A stretch of 64,000 nt of DNA from Alkalihalophilus marmarensis DSM 21297 (GCF_000474275.2 NZ_ATAE01000034.1:1-64000); one strand, 5' to 3'; shown: positions 27,906 through 36,908, numbered from the stretch's first letter. The notes: generated by a model not told the origin, from the letters alone. Translations and numbers: made by a program.

Positions 27906-29130
27906 CGATACGTATTATTCACACCAAGACCTAGACGAGCAATTTAAGGTATTTGACCAGCTTGATTACTTAAAAGAGTGCGATCGTCATCGAATCGCTG
28001 TCTGTCATGAAGATGCATTTATCTTATTAGCGTTGTACTTTTATATAAAGAAAAAAGGTGGGTCAGTCGCGCCGATACATGCAAAGCATCCACTAGGGGC
28101 AGCAATTCGGACGGCTGAACATACCAAATCACATTATTTAATTCATCATGATATCGAAAGTCCGATTCAATTAAAGAAAGAGGGAGATGATCACAGCGGC
28201 TCTCTAATTCAATTGAGTTCAGGGACCACGGGAGAGCCTAAGTGTATTGAACGGTCCTGGGCCTCTATTGATAGGGAACTAGAGAATTATAATGTCAAGC
28301 TCTCTATTAATATGGTCACAACATCGATTGTCGCATGCCCTGTAAATCATTCGTACGGGTTAATAAGCGGGGTGTTGGCAGCAATGAAAAGAGGGTCTGT
28401 GCCAGTCATTATTACGAATCCCAATCCAAAATACATTGTGAAAAAATTAAAAGAATACCCTGTACATATCCTCTATGCTGCACCGACATTATTGTATACC
28501 TTGTCAAGGTTGCTGCCAATAGAGGAACGTTTTTACGCTGTTATGACCTCTGGCACACTTTTACCGGATGCTTGGTTTCGGCTGCTTCAAAAAAAATCAC
28601 AACGAGTGCTGCAACAATACGGCTGCTCAGAAGCAGGATGTGTAAGTGTGAATGCAAATGTATCAGAAGCAAATGCAATCGGGAAGGTATTGTCTCATCT
28701 AGATGTGACGAGCGGGCAAGGCAAAGAAAACCCTGAAGAGATAGTCATTAAAATAGACAAACAAACAATTCAAACAAAAGATTTAGGATATTTTGATGAG
28801 CAAGGGACTCTTCATTTTCTTGAGCGAATCGATGAGATGATCAATGTCGCTGGATTAAATGTGTACCCGCATGAAGTGGAAAATATCATTCGTTCGTATA
28901 AAGGAATACAAGATACAGTCGTATTTAAAAAAAGAGACGACTATGCTGGTGAACGTGTATGTGCGCTTTATTCTAGTGATGAAGAAATTGATCCCATCAA
29001 TCTTAGACAATGGTGTCAACATAATCTAGCACCTTATCAAGTGCCTGTTGAGTGGGTACGAGTAAAGAAAGTTGATAGAATGGCGAATGGAAAAGTGAGC
29101 CGTAAAAAGCTTGGAGGGGTTTATGCATGA
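27892..29130 (+). CDS. asbC: 3,4-dihydroxybenzoate-AMP ligase AsbC
   Basis: This 412-residue adenylating enzyme is shorter than most ANL ligases, as AsbC is. It activates 3,4-dihydroxybenzoate and loads it on the AsbD carrier. Seen are the phosphate loop LIQLSSGTTGEPKCIERS, the adenine-side QQYGCSEAG, DLGYFDEQGTLHFLERIDEMI and the C-terminal catalytic Lys in ANGKVSRKKL. It overlaps asbB by 14 bases and asbD by 4 bases. Confidence 0.92.
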   Translation: MFYVNDTYYSHQDLDEQFKVFDQLDYLKECDRHRIAVCHEDAFILLALYFYIKKKGGSVAPIHAKHPLGAAIRTAEHTKSHYLIHHDIESPIQLKKEGDDHSGSLIQLSSGTTGEPKCIERSWASIDRELENYNVKLSINMVTTSIVACPVNHSYGLISGVLAAMKRGSVPVIITNPNPKYIVKKLKEYPVHILYAAPTLLYTLSRLLPIEERFYAVMTSGTLLPDAWFRLLQKKSQRVLQQYGCSEAGCVSVNANVSEANAIGKVLSHLDVTSGQGKENPEEIVIKIDKQTIQTKDLGYFDEQGTLHFLERIDEMINVAGLNVYPHEVENIIRSYKGIQDTVVFKKRDDYAGERVCALYSSDEEIDPINLRQWCQHNLAPYQVPVEWVRVKKVDRMANGKVSRKKLGGVYA

Positions 29131-29402
29131 CAGAAGAGAAGGCAATTACACTTTTATATGATATTTTAGAAAAACATCTTAATTTGCCTGCTATAGATGC
29201 TTTTCATAAGGAAGCTAGATTAAATGAAGATCTATGCATGGATTCAGTGATGATCTTACAGCTTATCCTGCACCTTGAAGTCGATTATGGGATAGAGGTG
29301 CCAGACGATGAGCTGGCTCCTAATGATTTCTATACAGTCTCAAGCTTGGCACAGTTTATTTCTTCTGTAACAAAGCAAAGTAGTATAGGTGATATGTTGT
29401 GA
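29127..29402 (+). CDS. asbD: Aryl carrier protein AsbD
   Basis: A 91-residue acyl-carrier-type protein. The phosphopantetheine Ser is in CMDSVMILQLILHLE (about residue 49), followed by the acidic helix IEVPDDELAPNDFYTVSSL. It carries 3,4-dihydroxybenzoate between AsbC and AsbE. ATGA overlap with asbC and GTGA overlap with asbE couple translation of all three. Confidence 0.93.
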   Translation: MTEEKAITLLYDILEKHLNLPAIDAFHKEARLNEDLCMDSVMILQLILHLEVDYGIEVPDDELAPNDFYTVSSLAQFISSVTKQSSIGDML

Positions 29403-30424
29403 TTAAAGTACATTGTTTTGTGAGCTGTGTGTGTGAAGTTATTAAAAAAAATGAGGGATTAGATCACCGGCCATTCTACTTCGGTGTATGGGATGCGGAC
29501 TTTGACATTACAGAGGATTATGTGCTTTCTTATCACTCTGAAATTATAAATCATGACTTTTTTTGTACTTGGTATGAGCATCTATATGGAATCAAGTTAA
29601 ATCGCTGGTATCAAGATGAACTGTCTAAGGAAGAGAATGTAGAGAATATGCTTAAGCTTATGGAAGATAAGCCTAGTGGACGCCATCTCATGGTCATGCT
29701 TGATTTATCGTTGCTGCCAGAGCGTGAAAATAAATTTCACCAACGCCCTTTTCCTCATTACGTCATGCTGGATACCACTAGCAATCCAGAAGAGTGGATG
29801 ATGTTTGACCCTGACTTTCGATGGGAAGGCACTCTTTTAAAAAAGAAAATTTTAAATGCGATTATGGAACCTACAGTGGGCGGCGGCTATTATTTTGATG
29901 AAAGAGAGCTGGTAAAGCCAACAGATGAAACGATTGAAGCTTATTTTAATACATGTTTGAAACTTGATTGCAACCCGATGACTGAAGGGATACGTTCTAT
30001 CGTGGCTGCCTTTACAGAGGGGGAGCGCAGAAATGAACTTCATGAATTAGGTAACAGTTTAAAACAAATTCCGGTCCTGGCTATCAGGAAATATGCCTAT
30101 GAACATGCATTTGCTTATTTTTTCAACGAGCTCAAGTTAGATGAGGAAGAGTTTGAGATGTGGTGTGATGAAATTGAACGTTTAGTTAAAGGATATACAA
30201 CGGTTCAGTATCGTGCCATGAAGTTAGCGATGACTAGAGACGAGAAACATCAAGAAGCGATCCATATGCAGCTTGATCATCAAGATGAGCGTGAGACAGC
30301 CATAAAACATGCACTCAAGCAGTACTTTGAGAAATGGAGCAACAGGCAGAACCAAGTTGGTCAAGATAATATGAACAAAAAGAGGCTAGAAGAGGAAGGG
30401 CACCAGATCCTTTCGCTTTCATGA
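29399..30424 (+). CDS. asbE: Petrobactin condensing enzyme AsbE
   Basis: This 341-residue protein starts at GTG inside the GTGA overlap with asbD. AsbE transfers dihydroxybenzoyl from AsbD to a free spermidine amine. It belongs to a small family without well-known motifs. Recognition rests on length, on position between asbD and asbF, and on the N-terminus KVHCFVSCVCEVIKK with its closely spaced cysteines. The C-terminal 60 residues are highly charged and helical. Confidence 0.88.
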   Translation: MIKVHCFVSCVCEVIKKNEGLDHRPFYFGVWDADFDITEDYVLSYHSEIINHDFFCTWYEHLYGIKLNRWYQDELSKEENVENMLKLMEDKPSGRHLMVMLDLSLLPERENKFHQRPFPHYVMLDTTSNPEEWMMFDPDFRWEGTLLKKKILNAIMEPTVGGGYYFDERELVKPTDETIEAYFNTCLKLDCNPMTEGIRSIVAAFTEGERRNELHELGNSLKQIPVLAIRKYAYEHAFAYFFNELKLDEEEFEMWCDEIERLVKGYTTVQYRAMKLAMTRDEKHQEAIHMQLDHQDERETAIKHALKQYFEKWSNRQNQVGQDNMNKKRLEEEGHQILSLS

Positions 30425-30443
30425 TGAAACGGAGGCATTAATA

Positions 30444-31271
30444 ATGAATGTATCATTATGTACGATTACGTTTAGACATCATTTGCACTCATTACAGGAG
30501 ATTACGACTTGGGCGAGTGACCAAGGATTCAGCGGCATTGAATTATGGGCGGTTCATGCTAAAAATGCAATAGAGGATGCAGCATTTCATAAGAAGAATA
30601 TGGCTGAAAAAGGGCTGACCGTCAGTATGCTCAGTGATTACCTGCCGCTTAATCAGTCTGTCGAACAATTAATAGGAACCACAGAAAGGAAAGCTGATTT
30701 ACTAAAGCTTTGGGGTACAAATAAATTACGAACCTTTGCAGGACAAAAAGCAAGTGGAGAGGTAACTGCAGAGGAAAGGAGTCATATTGTAAAGCAGCTC
30801 CAAGCCGTTTGTAGAAGTTTAGCAGTGCATAATCAACTCCTATTAATTGAAACACACCCTAATACGCTGGCTGATACGCTTGAGTCAACGTTGCAGTTAA
30901 TAGAGGAAGTAGATCATCAAGCCCTGCGAATAAATTACGATGCTCTTCACATGTGGGAGGCAGGCGTGGATCCAGCTGCTGGCTTCATTGCGCTAGAACC
31001 GTATATCGAACATGTTCACTTAAAAAACATTACCTCAAGAGATCACTTACGAGTATTTGCACCTGAAAATGTTTATGCTGCAGCTGGAACCCGGGAAGGA
31101 ATGATTCCATTGTTTGAAGGATGTATCGATTATCAGAGGTTTTTCAGGCTGTTGAGTGATTCTCTTGAGAAAGTTGAGGTCTCACTTGAATGGTTTGGAG
31201 AAGATGTATTTAGTGTGCTGACAAACGACCTAAGACAACTCCTGAAAGTGAATCAGAGGGTAGGAGTGTAA
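30444..31271 (+). CDS. asbF: 3-dehydroshikimate dehydratase AsbF
   Basis: This 275-residue TIM-barrel protein of the AP-endonuclease-2/xylose-isomerase fold converts 3-dehydroshikimate to 3,4-dihydroxybenzoate, the catechol of petrobactin. Metal ligands fit the conserved Glu and His in LLIETHPNTLADT, INYDALHMWEAG, HVHLKNI and VSLEWFGED. GGAGG lies 9 bases before the ATG. As the last gene of the asb operon it makes the cluster self-sufficient for the aryl unit, the feature that marks petrobactin loci. Confidence 0.93.
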   Translation: MNVSLCTITFRHHLHSLQEITTWASDQGFSGIELWAVHAKNAIEDAAFHKKNMAEKGLTVSMLSDYLPLNQSVEQLIGTTERKADLLKLWGTNKLRTFAGQKASGEVTAEERSHIVKQLQAVCRSLAVHNQLLLIETHPNTLADTLESTLQLIEEVDHQALRINYDALHMWEAGVDPAAGFIALEPYIEHVHLKNITSRDHLRVFAPENVYAAAGTREGMIPLFEGCIDYQRFFRLLSDSLEKVEVSLEWFGEDVFSVLTNDLRQLLKVNQRVGV

Positions 31272-31281
31272 TTAAAATGAG

Positions 31282-31315
31282 AGAAGGAGGCCGCCAGCTG
31301 CAGCCTCCTTCTATT
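31282..31315. terminator. Terminator, asbF / M20 convergent
   Basis: AGAAGGAGGC (31282-31291) pairs exactly with GCCTCCTTCT (31303-31312); the tail is AT-rich rather than a pure T tract. It ends just before the stop of the converging gene. Confidence 0.75.
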
Positions 31316-31317
31316 TA

Positions 31318-32514
31318 TTATCTATCCTCTCTAGCCACGGTACGATCAAACTCTTCTTTAATTTCTTTTACATAAGCTGGGTTGGTTAATAAATCATAAC
31401 CTGTTGCAGCTAGTGTTTTAATACCTAGAATCATCGCTTCAAATCCCCTAGAATCACCAGTGGCATCACGGAATCCTTCTGTATGGGCAGAATATGGACA
31501 ATTCTCCATCTTGATGTAAGGGTGAATAGATGGTGCCACTTGGCTCACATTTCCCATATCTAGTGAGCCATGGTCTTGGTCTTTTAGAATTTCCTCTGGT
31601 GCAACACCAAGAGCTATAAGATTCCGGCAATAAAGCTCAGATAACGTTTCATTCGTCGTAAGGTTATCGTAGCTAAGTTCATGGTTTGAAATCTTGAATT
31701 CACATCCTGTAGCAATAGCAGCAGCTTCTACGCAACGCTTTACCTTTGCTGATGTTTCTTCTAGCACCTGCTTTTCGTTTGCGCGTACATAAAATTGTGC
31801 TTGTGCTCTAGCCGGCACAACGTTTACAACGTCTCCACCGTTTGTGATAATGCCATGAATTCTCACATCATCAGGCAAGTGCTGTCTGAGAGAATTAATT
31901 AAATTAAACGTTTGTATAACTCCCTCTAGTGCATTTACGCCCTGATCCGGGCTTGCTGCTGCATGCGCTGGCTTGCCGTAAAAATCGAATTGTACAGCTT
32001 CCATTGCCATTGATGAGCCGCTTCTCTCATGAACACCAGAAGGGTGAACCATTAATGCAGCATCAAGGTCGTTTAGAAGTCCTTTATCGGCAAAGGTTAC
32101 TTTAGCTCCGTTCGTTTCTTCAGCTGGAGTGCCAAATACGATTACTTCACCTCCGAATTCTGCAACCGCTTCTTTTAGAGCAATGGCTGCACCGGTGCCC
32201 ATCATTCCAATAAGGTTATGTCCACAAGCATGTCCAATCTCAGGCAGGGCATCATATTCAGCAAAATAGCCAAGTGTAGGGCCTTGTTTCTCCGAGCGGA
32301 ATTTAGCAATGAAAGCAGTTTCTAAATCAGCAACGTTTGTCTCTACTTCAAAACCATGGGTGCGAAGCTCATCAGTCAGAGCTTCCATCGCTTTAAATTC
32401 TTCATTTCCAAGCTCAGGGTTCTCCCATATGTATCGGCTGATTTGGATCCAGTTATCTTTGTGCTTTTCAACAATTTCAAAAAGAGTATCTTTGTTTAGA
32501 GTGTCCTTATTCAT
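31318..32514 (-). CDS. M20D-family amidohydrolase / aminoacyl hydrolase
   Basis: This 398-residue zinc hydrolase is of the AbgB/YxeP type (aminobenzoyl-glutamate, indole-acetyl or N-acyl amino-acid hydrolases). Metal motifs are HACGHNLIGMMG, PAEETNGAK and a late His in HTEGFRD; the lid domain between about 180 and 290 carries GKPAHAAASPDQGVNALEG. AAGGAG seven bases upstream fixes the first ATG. The start has a near-tandem repeat (MNKDTLNKDTL) encoded by a short duplication. Substrate unknown; the strand and terminator separate it from the asb operon. Confidence 0.88.
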   Translation of the reverse strand: MNKDTLNKDTLFEIVEKHKDNWIQISRYIWENPELGNEEFKAMEALTDELRTHGFEVETNVADLETAFIAKFRSEKQGPTLGYFAEYDALPEIGHACGHNLIGMMGTGAAIALKEAVAEFGGEVIVFGTPAEETNGAKVTFADKGLLNDLDAALMVHPSGVHERSGSSMAMEAVQFDFYGKPAHAAASPDQGVNALEGVIQTFNLINSLRQHLPDDVRIHGIITNGGDVVNVVPARAQAQFYVRANEKQVLEETSAKVKRCVEAAAIATGCEFKISNHELSYDNLTTNETLSELYCRNLIALGVAPEEILKDQDHGSLDMGNVSQVAPSIHPYIKMENCPYSAHTEGFRDATGDSRGFEAMILGIKTLAATGYDLLTNPAYVKEIKEEFDRTVAREDR

Positions 32515-32662
32515 ATTCGCATCTCCTTATATTTCCTTTTAGTTATCCTAGCTTCAGTTTAATAGAAATAAAAAAAGAAGCAAATCTTTCTAAAAAAGGT
32601 GTTTAGACTTTTTGAAAAGAGGGTATGAGTACACAAATAATTGTTGTAAGGTGTGAGGAGAC

Positions 32663-32842
32663 ATGAAAAGTCATAAGCATCATAAATTAGAGGATCCATT
32701 TGTTGCGACCATCCGTGATCCGCTGGTGAGGGAGCAGATAAAGCAAATGCTTGAATCCTATTATAAAGAGGGCTACCGTAAAGGCTTAGAAGAAGGCCTG
32801 CAAAAAAGAAAAGCCCCTATTGAAGAAGCGAAATTAGGCTAA
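32663..32842 (+). CDS. Small hypothetical protein (59 aa)
   Basis: The 59-codon frame has GTGAGGAG six bases before its ATG and a proper terminator after it. The product is charged and His-rich at the start (MKSHKHHKLEDPF), with a helix of alternating charge (YYKEGYRKGLEEGLQKRK). No membrane segment or known motif is recognised. It lies alone between two minus-strand genes. It was not called by length-limited ORF finding. Confidence 0.7.
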   Translation: MKSHKHHKLEDPFVATIRDPLVREQIKQMLESYYKEGYRKGLEEGLQKRKAPIEEAKLG

Positions 32843-32853
32843 ATATAAAAGAG

Positions 32854-32886
32854 GCAGACTCATCAGTTGAGTCTGCTTTTGTTTTA
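32854..32886. terminator. Bidirectional terminator, 59-aa gene / CBS gene
   Basis: GCAGACTCA (32854-32862) pairs with TGAGTCTGC (32868-32876), then TTTTGTTTT. Confidence 0.88.
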
Positions 32887-33516
32887 TTCAATTTCTAAAA
32901 TGCGAAATCCATGCTTATCAATTTCTGAGGTGACTTTATCAAGGTGAGGAGATTTTTCAATCTTTATTAGAATCCGGCGAAGATAGGAAGAATCCGCTTC
33001 AAATGCGATATCGGATATGATATTAATATCATACTTATGTAGAATTTTTGTGATCGTATGCAGGGTGCCGGATTGATTATGAACCCCGATCAGAATACGT
33101 GTGCCATCAACACCTACCCCGAAACAATCTTCAAGTGTACGCTCTATGAATGAACGTTTAACAATCCCCACAAATGTTCCGTTATCTAATACAGGAACAA
33201 ACGGATATCTTACAATAATGGGAAGACAATCTTCAAAGTGGCTTGCATGAAGATCAACGCTGTCATTTGCACTGACATCAATACAGTTTGAGATTTCATG
33301 CTTATAAAGGGTTGCAAGTGTCATTTCATCATCTTGAGTTTCCATATACTCTAAAATAGATCTCTTGCTCAAAATACCAAGGTAGGAGCCTTCTTCATTC
33401 ACCACTGGTAAACTGTAGTGAGAGCCTTGCATTAATGATAAAGCCTCTTTAATCGTTATTGAAGACTGAAGTAAAGTTAATTCATTCTTTGGAGTCAGAC
33501 AGTTGCGGATAAACAT
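32884..33516 (-). CDS. CBS-pair and ACT domain protein (AcuB-like)
   Basis: A 210-residue soluble protein. Two CBS motifs (about 1-60 and 75-130: ALSLMQGSHYSLPVVNEEGSYLGILSKRSI and YPFVPVLDNGTFVGIVKRSFI) are followed by an ACT domain (about 140-210: ILIGVHNQSGTLHTITKILHKYDINIISD). This order is that of B. subtilis AcuB. CBS pairs bind adenine nucleotides and ACT domains small ligands, so a metabolic sensor is likely. The acuA and acuC partners of AcuB are absent here, so the symbol is not given. Confidence 0.82.
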   Translation of the reverse strand: MFIRNCLTPKNELTLLQSSITIKEALSLMQGSHYSLPVVNEEGSYLGILSKRSILEYMETQDDEMTLATLYKHEISNCIDVSANDSVDLHASHFEDCLPIIVRYPFVPVLDNGTFVGIVKRSFIERTLEDCFGVGVDGTRILIGVHNQSGTLHTITKILHKYDINIISDIAFEADSSYLRRILIKIEKSPHLDKVTSEIDKHGFRILEIE

Positions 33517-33613
33517 AAAAATCCCCCCAGGTTGTATAATGTATGTCTATTATACTTTGTTTTGAGTTATTATAATATCATAATTTTCAGATTAATTTTC
33601 GAGGGAGAAGGGA

Positions 33614-35008
33614 ATGGGAAACGTGGGGCAGGAACGAGAGAGCCAAACTATATATAAATCAGCGAAACCGTTGGTTGAACAATATGGACTCGAGGCGGTA
33701 CCAAGAGACTTACAAACAACCAAGGCATTACAATATACATTTATTCAAATGGCCGTCTCAGTTAATGCAGGTAATGTATTGGTTCCTGCTTTAGCAGTGA
33801 CAGCAGGGGGGCTCACATTTATTCAAGCCGTCTTCTCTACAGTAATAGGAGCAGCGTTAGCTTTCTTATTTGTCTCCTTTCTATCATTGCCAGGAGCAAA
33901 ATACGGCATTCCAGCCCAATATTCAATACGAGCTATTCTCGGATATAAGGGAGCGCGTTATGTGGCCTCTCCTATACGGACGCTTACCTCTATGTATTGG
34001 TTTGCTGTGCAAACAATAGGAGGAGCTTATTTACTAAAAGAACTGATTCTGCGATCTTTTAATATAAATGTACCTTTTCTGCTCATCGCCCTGATTGCAG
34101 CTACAATTATGGCTGTATTAGCGCTAATAGGGTTTGATGCGGTAAAAAGAGCAGCTAACTATTTCTTGCCTTTTCTTTTTGTGGGTGGTTTGGTCATGTT
34201 GTACATCCTTCTTACAAGTGAAGTAGAGGGCAAGAATTTCTCTTTTCTCATTAGTGGTGCTGAACGCTCCTATTCTTTTGAAACTGTGACGATGATGTTG
34301 TTCTTTGCAAGCCTCGCTTTCGTTCAATATATATCTGGAGTGAGCGCAGCTTCTGATATGGCTCGCTATGCAAAGAGTGGAAAACATGCATTTACTGGAT
34401 TATTTATCGGCAATACTGGCGGCTTCTTTTTAACTGCCGTCCTTGGGGCCTATACAGCAGCTTTAACTGGTGAGGTTAATCCATACGTAGTATCGAGTCA
34501 ATTGACAGACTCACCACTTTTTTTATTCCTTATTTTAGTGGCTTCCATTGCATCGATGGTGATGATAAATATCAGTAATGCCTATACTGGTGGATATAGT
34601 TTACTAAACAGTATCCCGAGTCTTGGCAGGGTGAGAAGTGCTTTGTTGTTTGGAGCTTGTGCAGTCACGTTAAGTGCGTTTCCGGCTCTTGTAAATGAAG
34701 CGCAGTTATATATCTCTTATTTGGGAGTACTTATTATTCCCCTGTCAGCTGTAATTGTAGCTGACTTTTTATCTTTGAAAAAGTTAACGTTTGAAGAAGA
34801 AGATTTTAGAAAGTTAGCAGAGGACAGCTACCGGTATAATAAATCAGGATTGATTGTATCTGCACTTGGAGCTGGAATCTATATACTCATACCTGATCAC
34901 TGGTCCCCAGGATTTATAACCTTTGTAGTGACAGGCCTCATCTACCTCGTCACGGCTCACTGCATTCATAGAAAAGAAGTGAGACACCCTAATACACGGG
35001 CAAGCTGA
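33614..35008 (+). CDS. NCS1-family nucleobase permease (cytosine/purine type)
   Basis: A 464-residue membrane protein with about 12 hydrophobic segments. NCS1 marks are the N-terminal TTKALQYTFIQMAVSVNAGNVLVPALAV, the GAKYGIPAQYSIRAILGYKGAR loop and the helix ISGVSAASDMARYAKSGKHAFTG. It should take up a base such as cytosine, a purine or thiamine precursor; substrate not readable. GAGGGAGAAGGG precedes the ATG. It stands alone, divergent from the CBS-ACT gene. Confidence 0.85.
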   Translation: MGNVGQERESQTIYKSAKPLVEQYGLEAVPRDLQTTKALQYTFIQMAVSVNAGNVLVPALAVTAGGLTFIQAVFSTVIGAALAFLFVSFLSLPGAKYGIPAQYSIRAILGYKGARYVASPIRTLTSMYWFAVQTIGGAYLLKELILRSFNINVPFLLIALIAATIMAVLALIGFDAVKRAANYFLPFLFVGGLVMLYILLTSEVEGKNFSFLISGAERSYSFETVTMMLFFASLAFVQYISGVSAASDMARYAKSGKHAFTGLFIGNTGGFFLTAVLGAYTAALTGEVNPYVVSSQLTDSPLFLFLILVASIASMVMINISNAYTGGYSLLNSIPSLGRVRSALLFGACAVTLSAFPALVNEAQLYISYLGVLIIPLSAVIVADFLSLKKLTFEEEDFRKLAEDSYRYNKSGLIVSALGAGIYILIPDHWSPGFITFVVTGLIYLVTAHCIHRKEVRHPNTRAS

Positions 35009-35084
35009 ATGGGTCAAGGCGTCTGCGTTGTTGTTTTCTTAATGTAATTCTATAATTTAACTAAAATAGATTAGGGGGATTATA

Positions 35085-35786
35085 ATGAAAATTGAAGTGT
35101 GGTCAGATTTTGTATGTCCGTTTTGCTACATCGGCAAACGTCGGTTAGAAAAAGCCTTAGAGCAATTTGAGGATAGAAATAAAGTAGAGTTAATCTTTCG
35201 CAGCTATCAGCTAGACCCAGATGCAGAGCGTAACAGTGAAGATCATTTATATGATGTATTAGCCAAAAAATATGGAATGACTAGAGAGAAAGCAAAAGAA
35301 ATGAGTGATCAAGTGGCTATGCAAGCAAAAGAAGAAGGGTTAGTATTTAACTTCGATACATCCATTCGTACAAATACAGCTGATGCCCACAGGCTTACCC
35401 ATTTTGCTTATGAACAAGGAAAGGGGCTTGAAGTAACTGAGAGACTGTTAAAGGCTTACTTTACTGACTCCCTGCACATAGGTGACCGTGATATTTTAAG
35501 CAAACTGGCAGCTGAAGCAGGAATAGATAAGGAAGAAGCTGAGGAACTGCTATCAAGTGATCGGTTTAAGGATACAGTTGAGAAAGATCAGCAGGAGGGA
35601 ATAACACTTGGAGTCAAAGGAGTTCCTTTCTTTGTATTTGAGAGAAAGTATGCTGTGTCAGGAGCGCAGCCAACTCACGTATTTTTAGATGTATTACAAA
35701 AAGTAAAGGAAGAAGCTGCCGTAAATATTTCTACTGAGCAAGAAGTTAGTAATAATGATTGTTCAGATGGTACATGTAATGTATAA
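35085..35786 (+). CDS. DsbA-family (FrnE-like) thiol oxidoreductase
   Basis: This 233-residue cytoplasmic thioredoxin-fold protein has the active site FVCPFCYIGKRR (CxxC near residues 11-14), a helical insertion, and the cis-Pro loop GVKGVPFFVFERKYAVSGAQP. FrnE proteins act in disulfide chemistry and isomerisation in oxidative stress. The C-terminal tail adds three more Cys-containing residues (NNDCSDGTCNV), an unusual CxxxxC that could be a second redox pair. AGGGGG upstream supports the start. Confidence 0.88.
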   Translation: MKIEVWSDFVCPFCYIGKRRLEKALEQFEDRNKVELIFRSYQLDPDAERNSEDHLYDVLAKKYGMTREKAKEMSDQVAMQAKEEGLVFNFDTSIRTNTADAHRLTHFAYEQGKGLEVTERLLKAYFTDSLHIGDRDILSKLAAEAGIDKEEAEELLSSDRFKDTVEKDQQEGITLGVKGVPFFVFERKYAVSGAQPTHVFLDVLQKVKEEAAVNISTEQEVSNNDCSDGTCNV

Positions 35787-35801
35787 GTGAACTGTCGTCA
35801 G

Positions 35802-35831
35802 AAGCTCTGTATTCATGCAGAGCTTTTTTAT
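35802..35831 (+). terminator. Terminator after the FrnE-like gene
   Basis: AAGCTCTG (35802-35809) pairs with CAGAGCTT (35818-35825), then T6. Confidence 0.9.
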
Positions 35832-35846
35832 TTTGATTATTAGTAA

Positions 35847-35875
35847 TTGACATATGAAAATTTTCGTGGTAATTT
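35847..35875 (+). promoter_or_regulatory. Promoter of the amino-acid ABC transporter
   Basis: Consensus TTGACA (35847-35852), 17 bases, TAATTT (35870-35875), 50 bases before the TTG start. Confidence 0.65.
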
Positions 35876-35924
35876 AAGTTTACTATTCAGATTAATTTAC
35901 TTGGTTTTAAGGAGGCTTATTGCA

Positions 35925-36809
35925 TTGAAAAAATTATTATCATTGATGACTGCACTTATTTTAGTATTGGTGTTGGCTGCTTGCGGCGCAACGGAAGATT
36001 CAGAGCAAGATAATGAAGAAGTGACAGATAACGAAGAAACAACTGGTGAAAGTGAAGATACTTCTTGGACGGAAGTTGAAGAGTCAGGCAAATTAGTGGT
36101 GGGTACATCTGGAACATATGCCCCTATTACGTACTACAATGAAAGCAATGAGTTAACAGGCTTTGAAGTAGAGCTTGTCAAAGAGGTAGCAGATAAATTA
36201 GGTCTTGAAATTGAATTTAATACAATGGACTTTGATGGGATTCTTCCTTCATTACGAAATGGTCAAATTGATGTAGCGGCACATGATTTTGCGATTACTG
36301 AAGAACGTAAGGAAACATTTGATTTTGTCATTCCTCATAAATATTCTTACGGATCGGTTGTAGTCAGATCTGAAGATGCTGATCGCTTTAGTGACGCTTA
36401 TGATTTAGAAGGTGTAGATGTGGCACTTGGTTCGCTAACAAGTAATTATGCAATTTTTGCTGATAATATTGGGGCAAATGGAACAGCTTATGATGGTGGA
36501 ACAGAGGCTATTTTACGTGATGTTATGAACGGAAATACGGATGCCTACCTAAACGATCGTTTAGTCCTGCAACGTACGCTTGATGAGTTTGGTGATGACC
36601 GCCTAGTAGTGGCTGATCAAGTGAAATATCATGCAACAGAAAGTGCAATGGCTGTGTTAAAAGGGAATACTGCTCTTAAAGAAAAACTAGATGAGGCTGT
36701 ACAAGAGTTAATTGAAGACGGTACAGTAGCTCGTTTGTCTGAGGAATTTCTTGGTGAAGATGTTTCAGAGCCTGTTGATGAAGAAGTCGTTGGTTTAGAC
36801 GGAGAATAA
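35925..36809 (+). CDS. Polar amino-acid (cystine-type) binding lipoprotein
   Basis: This 294-residue family 3 binding protein starts at TTG 35925 after AAGGAGG, which opens a lipoprotein signal (KKLLSLMTALILVLVLAAC); the longer ATG frame has no ribosome site. An acidic tether precedes the domain opening SGKLVVGTSGTYAPITYYNESNELTGFEVELVKEVADKLG, with the ligand Arg and Asp seen in LRNGQIDVAAHDFAITEERKE. Neighbours resemble TcyB and TcyC in length and order, and the next operon is the methionine importer, so L-cystine is the best guess. A terminator hairpin follows the gene. Confidence 0.85.
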   Translation: MKKLLSLMTALILVLVLAACGATEDSEQDNEEVTDNEETTGESEDTSWTEVEESGKLVVGTSGTYAPITYYNESNELTGFEVELVKEVADKLGLEIEFNTMDFDGILPSLRNGQIDVAAHDFAITEERKETFDFVIPHKYSYGSVVVRSEDADRFSDAYDLEGVDVALGSLTSNYAIFADNIGANGTAYDGGTEAILRDVMNGNTDAYLNDRLVLQRTLDEFGDDRLVVADQVKYHATESAMAVLKGNTALKEKLDEAVQELIEDGTVARLSEEFLGEDVSEPVDEEVVGLDGE

Positions 36810-36844
36810 GACAGGTTCCGTAGTACATTATAAGAAGAAAGAAC

Positions 36845-36882
36845 AAGAAATACAAAGGAACTTCCTTTGTATTTCTTTTTTT
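36845..36882 (+). terminator. Intra-operon terminator after the binding-protein gene
   Basis: AAGAAATACAAAGGAA (36845-36860) pairs with TTCCTTTGTATTTCTT and is followed by T7. Partial termination here would give more binding protein than permease. Confidence 0.85.
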
Positions 36883-36908
36883 GAGAACCTTAATAAAGGA
36901 GGGGTAGT

